64,000 nucleotides of DNA from Microcaldota archaeon. GTDB lineage: Archaea > Micrarchaeota > Micrarchaeia > Micrarchaeales > Micrarchaeaceae. The stretch is from contig JAKAUP010000007.1 in NCBI GenBank assembly GCA_021817565.1, positions 1 through 64,000 on the forward strand, written 5' to 3'. The notes beneath the pieces were generated by a model. The model was not told the DNA's origin. It did no database searches and worked only from the letters and a program-made list of their open reading frames with translations. Position numbers and translations under genes: made by a program. Shown here in pieces: positions 57,585-64,000 of the stretch (position 1 is the stretch's first letter; every line of letters begins with the position of its first letter).

Positions 57585-59687
57585 ATGCGTAGCCGATTAA
57601 CAAAATTTATTTTAGAAATCGATTTTAATCCTAATTGTACTGTTGAGTCAGTTGGAGGCAAAGGCTGGGCATTACTTAGGATGCCTAAAAAAATTAATAT
57701 ACCAAGAGGTTTTATAATTAATACCAGGGCTTTTGATACGTATCTAAAATATAATCACATTTTAGATGATTTTGACCGGCTTTCTAATACAAAAGAGCAG
57801 AAAATAATAGAAGAAAAAATAGAAAATGGAAAATTTCCTGTATCGTTACATTCAGAGATAGTAAAATCATTGAAAAAATATGGCCTTAGTGGTTCGAATT
57901 TGGTTGTTAGGAGTTCTGCCACTATAGAGGACTCTAAAAATAAGAGCTTTGCTGGTAAGTTTGAGACGATAATAAATGTTAGGGGTATCCAAAAAGTCGA
58001 AAAGGCCATACGTAAGATATATTGTTCATTATTTAACGTTGATATAGATTATTTTAGGGGGTCTGCTACTGGATCAAATAACTTGAAAATGGGGATTGTG
58101 GTACAGGAGTTAGTATCAGGTGAGGTATCTGGTGTCTTGTTTACAAAGAGTCCGAATAGCAGAAAGGATACGTCTATTATAGAAGCGGTTGTTGGGTTGA
58201 ACGAAGGGCTAGTTTCAGGTAGAATTACACCTAGCAGGTTTGTTTTGGATTGGGAAAAAGGTTTTATTGATAAGCAGTATATAAAGCAGAAAATTGCATT
58301 TCGACCTAGAAAAAATTTTGGTGTCGAGAAGGTAACTAATAAACTCGATATCGAAGATATACTTACAGATAAAATGTTATATAAGCTATTTGAAACCGGT
58401 AAAAAAATAGAGAACATATTTGGAAAACCACAGGATATTGAGTGGACTATTAAAAATAGTAAAATTTATGTTTTACAATCTAGGCCCATAACTTCGATGG
58501 GATCTTTTTATATGCAGAATTTTGATTTGGATAGTTTTTCTGAGACGTTTGTTGGTTATCCTGCCTCTAAAGGAATTGCTACCGGTAAAGTTAAGATTGT
58601 TAGGGAACCTAACGAATTTGTACCTAAGGACGCCATACTTGTTGTTGACGTATTAGAAACTGATTACCCAATTAAATCTATAAAGAAAGCGAAGGCAATA
58701 GTAACTCAAGACGGTGGAATGCTATCGCATGCTGCAATAATAGCTAGAGAACTTCAGATACCGTGTGTGGTCGGAGTTGAGGGGGTAATTAGAAGGCTAA
58801 AGGATGGGGATATTGTATTTGTTGATGGTACACGCGGAATGGTTTATAAGGGTAATAAAAATAAGAGGGATATTAAATTCAAACTCAGTGAGGTGTTGGA
58901 TTATTCTTTCGTGTACGATTTTGACAGAATCGTAAAAATTCCAAAAATTGATGTGTACGTTGAGGAGTTTGGGAATAAGGTAATTTATTATAGTGAAAAG
59001 GAGCTGAATAGTGAGGAGATTAATTTATATCTTAAACCACTATTTGCCCAAAACAAGATGATAGAGTATGGAAGCAAACCCAAATATTTTATATATAAGC
59101 AATATCTTTTGTATAAAAAGGATCAGGAACTGTGTAAGTTAACTAGATTAGCAATAAAGGCTGCAAAATCTTTCGACCATTTAAAAATAGAGAGTATAGC
59201 TAGTATTTTGTTATCAAAAGCCAAAGAGTATGTTTCTTATTCTAAAAAATTAGAAAATTTAAAAACACGTAAAGAAAAACTAAATTGTCTGCTTCTGCTT
59301 CAACGAGCTAACTGGTGTTATACCTTGGTTAATGAGTTAATATGTGAAGGTTACGGAATTACTAAGCTTGATAGAAAGCTGCGTTACGAGCTGAAGAGGT
59401 ATGGTATATCGATGCTGGATTTTGTTTATAGTGTAGACAGTAATAATGTCACAAATTTACTACAATATTCTAAAAAATCGCAAAAACTGTTATTTGGGAT
59501 AAAGTTTTATAATGCAATAAAACGGTGGAGATTGTGTTCTTATCTCGAATTTGAAAAGGTTGGTGCAACAGGGGACGAATATTATTCTAGAATTAATTAT
59601 ATTATTAAGTCATTGGCTGGTGCTAATGTTAGCACAGATAAATTAAGAATAGAGGCAATTCGATTATTTGGGTCAGGTAATGTTTAA
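57585..59687 (+). CDS. PEP-synthase-like ATP-grasp/phosphohistidine enzyme
   Basis: The N-terminal ATP-grasp domain (about 1-300) has LVVRSSATIEDSKNKSFAGK (R about 108), the PPDK_N signature, and IVVQELVSGEVSGVLFTKSP. The swivelling domain at about 325-425 has QDGGMLSHAAIIARELQIPC with the phosphorylated His at about 382 and VVGVEG. The C-terminal 275 residues are helical and unlike the PEP/pyruvate TIM barrel of PPDK and PEP synthase. In rifampin phosphotransferase a similar layout passes phosphate from ATP through His to a substrate. Here the acceptor is unknown; the neighbouring peptide or metabolite is a guess. Confidence 0.8.
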   Translation: MRSRLTKFILEIDFNPNCTVESVGGKGWALLRMPKKINIPRGFIINTRAFDTYLKYNHILDDFDRLSNTKEQKIIEEKIENGKFPVSLHSEIVKSLKKYGLSGSNLVVRSSATIEDSKNKSFAGKFETIINVRGIQKVEKAIRKIYCSLFNVDIDYFRGSATGSNNLKMGIVVQELVSGEVSGVLFTKSPNSRKDTSIIEAVVGLNEGLVSGRITPSRFVLDWEKGFIDKQYIKQKIAFRPRKNFGVEKVTNKLDIEDILTDKMLYKLFETGKKIENIFGKPQDIEWTIKNSKIYVLQSRPITSMGSFYMQNFDLDSFSETFVGYPASKGIATGKVKIVREPNEFVPKDAILVVDVLETDYPIKSIKKAKAIVTQDGGMLSHAAIIARELQIPCVVGVEGVIRRLKDGDIVFVDGTRGMVYKGNKNKRDIKFKLSEVLDYSFVYDFDRIVKIPKIDVYVEEFGNKVIYYSEKELNSEEINLYLKPLFAQNKMIEYGSKPKYFIYKQYLLYKKDQELCKLTRLAIKAAKSFDHLKIESIASILLSKAKEYVSYSKKLENLKTRKEKLNCLLLLQRANWCYTLVNELICEGYGITKLDRKLRYELKRYGISMLDFVYSVDSNNVTNLLQYSKKSQKLLFGIKFYNAIKRWRLCSYLEFEKVGATGDEYYSRINYIIKSLAGANVSTDKLRIEAIRLFGSGNV

Positions 59688-60531
59688 TTTACAGAAAGTT
59701 ATCCCTATGCAAAACAAAAAGAAGGAAATTTTATTAAATACTTACCGTGGATTTAAAGTCGTTTGGGAATTTGAAAGAGTATATAGTGAAAAATCTAAAT
59801 TCTTTGAAATATTAATTGGGAATAATAAGTTATTAGGAACTTTTTTGGCTTTGAACGAAGATATACAATCTAGCGAATATGACTCTTATATTTTTCACGA
59901 GATGTTAGTACACCCAGCAATGTGTATTGCAAAAAACCCAAGACGTATTTTACTTATAGGTAATGGGGAGGGAGCGGCAATATTAGAGATATTAAAACAT
60001 AGTTCTGTAAAAGAGGTTGTTTGGGTAGATATAGATCGCAAATTAGTTGAAGTATCTTCAAAGATGTTACCTTACGCTTGGAAAGGTGTAGATAAAAGAG
60101 TTGTGTATATAGAAGATGACGGTTATAACTTTCTTAAAAAAGCTAATTTGGAAAACAAAAAATTTGATGTAATTATTTTAGATGTTACTAGAGTGTCTGG
60201 AACTCATGAAACCAAATTATTCGGAAAAAATACAACCAGACTGATAAATTCGGTTATGCATAGCGGGAGTGTTTTGATAACTGTACCAGGGATACTTTTC
60301 CCAGATAGTTTAGATAAAAGTAGAATAAATAAGGCTTATAGCACATTCAAATATATCCGTCGTTTAAGTTTTTTTATGCCTTCGTTTCTTGGAATCCAAA
60401 GGTTTTTTATAGCTACTATGAAAAATGATCCATATAGTATATCAAAGAAAATTATTCGGCGAAAAATCGATAAGTTGAACGGTACATTGCAATATTATGA
60501 TGAGAATTCTCATTTTTCTTCGATGACTTAA
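59680..60531 (+). CDS. Spermidine-synthase-fold (SpeE-like) protein
   Basis: ATG 59680 overlaps the stop of the previous gene by 8 bp and is preceded by CAGGT. The Rossmann core has RILLIGNGEGAAILEILKHS and VVWVDIDRKLVEVSSKMLPY, matching polyamine aminopropyltransferases, with NEDIQSSEYDSYIFHEMLVH in the binding loop. The usual catalytic segment D-x-T-D-P reads DVIILDVTRVSG, so the second Asp is lost. It may bind S-adenosylmethionine or its decarboxylated form, acting as a methyl- or aminopropyl-transferase on another acceptor, perhaps the peptide. The length is 283 residues. Confidence 0.72.
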   Translation: MFNLQKVIPMQNKKKEILLNTYRGFKVVWEFERVYSEKSKFFEILIGNNKLLGTFLALNEDIQSSEYDSYIFHEMLVHPAMCIAKNPRRILLIGNGEGAAILEILKHSSVKEVVWVDIDRKLVEVSSKMLPYAWKGVDKRVVYIEDDGYNFLKKANLENKKFDVIILDVTRVSGTHETKLFGKNTTRLINSVMHSGSVLITVPGILFPDSLDKSRINKAYSTFKYIRRLSFFMPSFLGIQRFFIATMKNDPYSISKKIIRRKIDKLNGTLQYYDENSHFSSMT

Positions 60532-60540
60532 CTTTGCTAA

Positions 60541-60560
60541 ATCCTAAAAACTTATAGGAT
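60541..60560 (+). terminator. Hairpin at the end of the radical SAM cassette
   Basis: ATCCTA-aaaactta-TAGGAT forms a 6-bp stem, 9 bp after the cassette's last stop, followed by a T-rich stretch near 60570. This is a plausible terminator. Confidence 0.45.
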
Positions 60561-61025
60561 AGGTTAAGTATTTTTCATTGATTATATGCAGAACAAATTA
60601 ACACCACGTCAAATTAGTATACCCTAGTAAAAATAGATAATAGGTCGGCCCCAGTAAACGGAGGTAAAAGAGCGTAATATCTTTTGAGACAGGAAGTAAT
60701 TATATGTCGAAACAAACATAAAATACGCGAAGAAGTTGCGAAACTACTTTCGAAAAAGAGTACAATAGGGAATCTTGTTGTAAAAGTAAACTTCTTCGAG
60801 AAATAGAAGTTTAGTTATTAAATCAGAAGAATAGTGTATGAATAAGGAAAAAACAAAGACTGAATGGTATTAGCTAAGATTATATTGATATAGTAGATCG
60901 ATGTGCATTATTCTTACAGAATTTATATTTCTGCACTTTCTGGCAATTAGGCATATGACGTCGGAAATCCCCAAAAAGGATTTCTACAGAGCCATAAATA
61001 TATAAATTTCAGTTCTAATTCATAT
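60561..61025. other. Spacer at right edge of the island, one weak short frame
   Basis: No intact gene is credible. A 40-codon TTG frame at 60684-60806 reads RQEVIICRNKHKIREEVAKL and ends NFFEK; it has no ribosome-binding site and may be a gene fragment. The segment before 61026 is AT-rich and holds the promoter of the membrane protein gene. Confidence 0.4.
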
Positions 61026-61478
61026 TTGGTTATCTGGTTGAAGGTTTATAACTTTTGGAAAAGCAGCGCCCAGGACAGGATGCATTGGCTGAGATTCTCT
61101 CTTGCCTTTTTTGCACTGCTAAACGTTGCAAGCCATCTGTTTGCAAGCCCAGGCGCAACGAATGCTGTCACGTTCTGGCTTGAGACAGAAGTTGCTTTCT
61201 ACTCTTTGATTGGGGTGATATACATACTTGGGCTTCGAATATGGTATGTGCCGGCTGTGTTGTACAGTATCTTGAACATATTCATATTCTTCGTTTCTGC
61301 ATTTGTGATAATACCAGGAGTAACGACCCAGTTGCTTGTCGGACATATCCAATTCCTCCAGTACGGATACGGGAGAGCGATATCGTTGTTTGCTTGGATA
61401 TACCTAATTATCTTAGGGGTTGTTGCAATAAGATACGACAAAGGCTCAGAGTTAAACACGATGTTGGAGAGAAGTTGA
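61026..61478 (+). CDS. Polytopic membrane protein
   Basis: The 150-residue protein has four hydrophobic helices (about 22-40, 50-68, 72-98 and 118-136), short soluble ends and an [20 protein letters not shown]-like final helix. It resembles small membrane proteins of unknown role in DPANN archaea. Its first codon is TTG at 61026; no better start is visible. GC content is back to that of the core genome. It overlaps the convergent DUF488 gene by 27 bp. Confidence 0.55.
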   Translation: MVIWLKVYNFWKSSAQDRMHWLRFSLAFFALLNVASHLFASPGATNAVTFWLETEVAFYSLIGVIYILGLRIWYVPAVLYSILNIFIFFVSAFVIIPGVTTQLLVGHIQFLQYGYGRAISLFAWIYLIILGVVAIRYDKGSELNTMLERS

Positions 61479-61841
61479 TCCTCTTTGCGCCTTCTCCTTC
61501 TTTGGCTTACCTATTATTTCTGAGAGAGCTACGGCATTGTTATGCTTCTCGTCTTTTGCCGCGTACACCAGTGTGATGTTTCCGCCTTTTGCCATCTGCG
61601 ATAATTGTTTGAGTGCTTCTGTGCCATTAATCTCTTTTAGGTATTTGTACTTGAATGCTCTCCATCGTTTCGGGTCATGCCCAAACCATTCCCTGAGTGC
61701 GTCTGATGGGGCGATGTCCTTCATCCATAAATCCAGACTTGCCGCCTCCTTGCTTATCCTTCTTGGCCAGAGCCGGTCTACCAATATCCTTTTACCGTCA
61801 GTACGCTCCGGTTTTTCATAAACTCTTTTTATCTTTATCAT
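61452..61841 (-). CDS. DUF488-family protein
   Basis: The 129-residue protein has the DUF488 signature [20 protein letters not shown] with [38 protein letters not shown] and [19 protein letters not shown]. Members are widespread and cytosolic; structures suggest a DNA or small-molecule binding alpha-beta fold. The start ATG overlaps the citrate synthase stop (TAATG), so they are translated from one mRNA. Confidence 0.85.
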   Translation of the reverse strand: MIKIKRVYEKPERTDGKRILVDRLWPRRISKEAASLDLWMKDIAPSDALREWFGHDPKRWRAFKYKYLKEINGTEALKQLSQMAKGGNITLVYAAKDEKHNNAVALSEIIGKPKKEKAQRGSTSLQHRV

Positions 61842-62974
61842 TATCTATTGCCTATTTCAACGTATTTCTTGCCCACTGCCCCAGTATAATAAACAGTCGG
61901 CCTTATCAGCCGGTTGTTGCGTGAATATTCGATTATATGGCTGCACCACCCAGGAGCCCTGCTCAATGCGAATACGGGCGTAAAGAGCCCTTCCTCTATC
62001 CCTATGCATGAATATACTGGTCCTGAGAAGAAGTCTACATTGGGCCATATGCCTTTCTTTCCGGTAACCTTTATCGCAGCTTCTTCTATGCCGAATGCCG
62101 CATCCGCGATCTTTTTTGTCTCTTTGTTTGCATTTCGGAGCGCTTTCTTAAGCTGTTCTTTTATTATGGTTGCCCTGGGGTCGTATGTTTTGTAAACCCT
62201 GTGCCCAAAACCCATAATCCTTCCTCCTGAAGAGATAATCCCGTTTATATATTTGTCTGGATCCTTATCCATTCCGTCCTTTATCATTTTTAGCGCCGCC
62301 TCGTCCGCACCCCCATGAAGCGGTCCCTTCAGCGTATTTATTGCGGATACGGTTGCAGAGTAGATATCAGACATTGTTGATATTGTAACTATCCCGGAGA
62401 AGGTTGATGCGTTTGAGCTGTGTTCAGCATGCAGAAGCAACATCGTATCTGTCAATGCAACAACATCCTTCTTTTTCTTCTCTCCGTCAAGCATATACAG
62501 AAAGTTTTCAGTATGGCTTAGCGTTTCATCAGGAGGGTTATATTTTCCGGTATTTCTTATACTTCCTATAGCGCCAACAACGCTCGCCATCTTTGATATT
62601 ATCCTTACGGATGCTTCTTCCATACTTCCATTCTCCGCGTTCTTCTCCGTTGCTCCGATCAGGTCCATTGCTACGGATAAGGTGTGCATGGGCTTGGTCT
62701 TCTTTGGTATTCTTTTTATGAGGTTTATCACATCCTCGCTGAGCTCTCTGTTGGAGGCAAGCGCTTCCTTGAAGACTGCCAGCTCCTTTTGTTTTGGGAG
62801 TTTTCCGTGGAGAAGCAGGTAGGATACTTCCTCGAAATTGGAGTGCTTTGCAAGCTCTCCTATGTCATATCCGTAATAGTACAGCTTTCCGGCCTTTCCG
62901 TCAACCTTGCATATCTCAGATTCCATGAAGTACACTCCTTCAAGCCCCTGGTTTATCTTTGGTTTCTCATCCAT
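61841..62974 (-). CDS. gltA: Citrate synthase
   Basis: The 377-residue enzyme has the two catalytic His motifs [14 protein letters not shown] and [14 protein letters not shown], the [15 protein letters not shown] loop and Asp in [16 protein letters not shown]. It condenses acetyl-CoA with oxaloacetate to citrate, the first TCA cycle step. The length matches the archaeal/type II-small class. It is divergent to aconitase, its partner enzyme; the 93-bp region between may hold both promoters. Confidence 0.95.
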   Translation of the reverse strand: MDEKPKINQGLEGVYFMESEICKVDGKAGKLYYYGYDIGELAKHSNFEEVSYLLLHGKLPKQKELAVFKEALASNRELSEDVINLIKRIPKKTKPMHTLSVAMDLIGATEKNAENGSMEEASVRIISKMASVVGAIGSIRNTGKYNPPDETLSHTENFLYMLDGEKKKKDVVALTDTMLLLHAEHSSNASTFSGIVTISTMSDIYSATVSAINTLKGPLHGGADEAALKMIKDGMDKDPDKYINGIISSGGRIMGFGHRVYKTYDPRATIIKEQLKKALRNANKETKKIADAAFGIEEAAIKVTGKKGIWPNVDFFSGPVYSCIGIEEGLFTPVFALSRAPGWCSHIIEYSRNNRLIRPTVYYTGAVGKKYVEIGNR

Positions 62975-63067
62975 CTACCCACACTTGATTATCTCATATT
63001 ATATTTTTGTATCTTTCTGTTTATGGCAACCTTTTTTATCCTGTATGAGAAATACACAGGGGATTTT

Positions 63068-64000
63068 GTGGGCTATTCGGACGCGCTTGGGATACTAAAA
63101 TCTTTTACCTCGGACTCGGGTAAGGAGTTATTTTATTATTCCCTGCCGGAGCTCGAAAAGAAGGGCTTCGGAAAAATTTCCGAACTTCCTTTCTCCATAA
63201 GGGTGGTTTTGGAATCGCTTGTCAGGAACCTGGATGGGAAATCAGTTACAGAAAATGATGTCAGAGCCCTTGCTAACTGGAATCCTTCGCAGCCTTCAGA
63301 TTTGGACGTGCCTTTTAAGGTTTCAAGAATACTTATGCAGGATTTTACCGGTGTCCCTGCGGTTGTGGACCTGGCAGCAATGCGCGACTTCGTTGTTAAG
63401 AAAGGAAAGGGCGCTGAACTGATACAGCCGCTTGTACCTGTTGATCTCATCATAGATCACTCTGTTCAGGTCGATTCTTTCAACACAGCCGATTCTATTG
63501 TGATAAACCAGCAAAAGGAGGTAGAAAGGAATAGGGAAAGGTATGGGTTTTTAAAATGGGCTGCGGGCGCTTTTGACAAGTTCAGGGTTTATCCGCCCTC
63601 TGCGGGCATATGCCACCAGATAAACCTGGAGTATCTGGCAACATGCGTGTCTACCCAGCAAGAGAATGGCGTTACTTATGCATTCCCCGACACTTTGGTT
63701 GGAACAGATTCCCACACCACTATGATAAACGGGTTGGGTGTAGTCGGGTTTGGAGTTGGCGGGATTGAGGCGGAAGCCGCAATGCTTGGGCAGCCCACAT
63801 CTTTTACCACCCCAAAGGTGCTCGGAGTACATATTACCGGAAAGACAAGAGAGGGTATTACGGCAACAGACTTTGCGCTTACCCTGACAAAGATCCTTAG
63901 GGAGAAAGGAGTCGTAGGTATGTTTGTTGAGTTCTTTGGGGAGGGGGTCGGGTCTCTCTCTCTGCCTGACAGAGCAACATTATCTAACATGTGCCCGGAG
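63068..64000 (+). CDS. acnA: Aconitate hydratase (aconitase A), partial at window end
   Basis: The first 311 codons of an AcnA/IRP1-type aconitase match the family: [60 protein letters not shown]-like [16 protein letters not shown] and [20 protein letters not shown]. The GTG at 63068 follows GGGGATTTT, the favoured context; an ATG at 63023 adds an atypical 15 residues. The Fe-S cluster cysteines lie beyond the window. It isomerises citrate made by the neighbouring synthase to isocitrate. Confidence 0.93.
   Translation, partial: MGYSDALGILKSFTSDSGKELFYYSLPELEKKGFGKISELPFSIRVVLESLVRNLDGKSVTENDVRALANWNPSQPSDLDVPFKVSRILMQDFTGVPAVVDLAAMRDFVVKKGKGAELIQPLVPVDLIIDHSVQVDSFNTADSIVINQQKEVERNRERYGFLKWAAGAFDKFRVYPPSAGICHQINLEYLATCVSTQQENGVTYAFPDTLVGTDSHTTMINGLGVVGFGVGGIEAEAAMLGQPTSFTTPKVLGVHITGKTREGITATDFALTLTKILREKGVVGMFVEFFGEGVGSLSLPDRATLSNMCPE

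Noticed and set aside
60652-60667. Short match to a conserved 23S rRNA segment (GCCCCAGTAAACGG)
   Set aside because: Only about 14 bases resemble the helix 67-68 region, from memory, and the flanks do not. A match of this length to some rRNA position is expected by chance in a window of this size.
61119-61352. Antisense frame inside the membrane protein gene
   Set aside because: The plus-strand protein has clear membrane helices; the minus frame has none and lacks a ribosome-binding site.

Overview
The window is archaeal chromosome. Evidence for this includes a 20S proteasome alpha subunit, the RNA exosome (Rrp4/Rrp41/Rrp42), SBDS, a histone, SRP54, L37Ae, L41e, aIF1, Rpo12, isoprenoid-lipid enzymes and intron-containing tRNAs. 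Tight packing, unlinked 16S and 5S rRNA genes, divergent essential genes and TCA-cycle genes next to a respiratory complex I module suggest a small-genome DPANN lineage of the Micrarchaeota (ARMAN) type. That placement is inferred from gene content; no database was consulted.

Layout. 1-0.5 kb: 5' end of a 16S rRNA gene (minus strand) with an AT-rich tandem promoter region. 0.5-7.7 kb: Trm56, L29/aIF1, NAD kinase, then the classical archaeal exosome-proteasome superoperon (Pop5-like, PsmA, SBDS, Rrp4, Rrp41, Rrp42, L37Ae, an unknown protein, Rpo12). 7.7-26 kb: housekeeping genes (PRC-barrel, histone, thioredoxin, HisRS, CysRS, L41e, SecY, TatD, DRG GTPase, SRP54, glycosyltransferase, geranylgeranyl reductase, a primase-like protein), several secreted or membrane-anchored surface proteins, a tRNA-Arg with an insert in its T-loop, and a TATA-binding protein that consists of only one repeat. 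26-42 kb: 5S rRNA, a TnpB remnant, tandem prenyl synthases, a possible structured RNA, DHH phosphoesterase, tRNA-Ser with an intron, a HerA-type ATPase fused to a putative nuclease domain, lipid and membrane proteins, Apt and acylphosphatase. 42-48.8 kb: a compact nuoHIJKLMN operon, without nuoABCD, followed by tRNA-Pro. 48.9-51.7 kb: a decayed mobile region (HicAB toxin-antitoxin, integrase remnant) and a DUF3311/SSS transporter pair. 51.8-54.9 kb: a divergent IleRS. 54.9-61 kb: a clearly more AT-rich island. 61-64 kb: membrane protein, DUF488, citrate synthase and the start of aconitase.

The most interesting part is the AT-rich island at about 56.1-60.5 kb. It holds a possible 41-residue precursor peptide, a radical SAM/SPASM enzyme whose N-terminus resembles a RiPP recognition element, an ATP-grasp/phosphohistidine (PEP-synthase-like) enzyme lacking the PEP-binding barrel, and a spermidine-synthase-fold protein lacking the usual aspartates. 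The genes overlap or nearly touch on one strand. I infer a peptide or small-molecule modification cassette acquired by transfer. Other notable points are the single-repeat TBP, the T-loop-interrupted tRNA-Arg that overlaps both neighbouring genes, the degenerate HIGH and KMSKS signatures of IleRS, and a HicA that appears to start with ATA.

Many genes share a start context of the form GGTGATNTTATG, a Shine-Dalgarno core only a few bases from the start codon. I used this to choose several starts.
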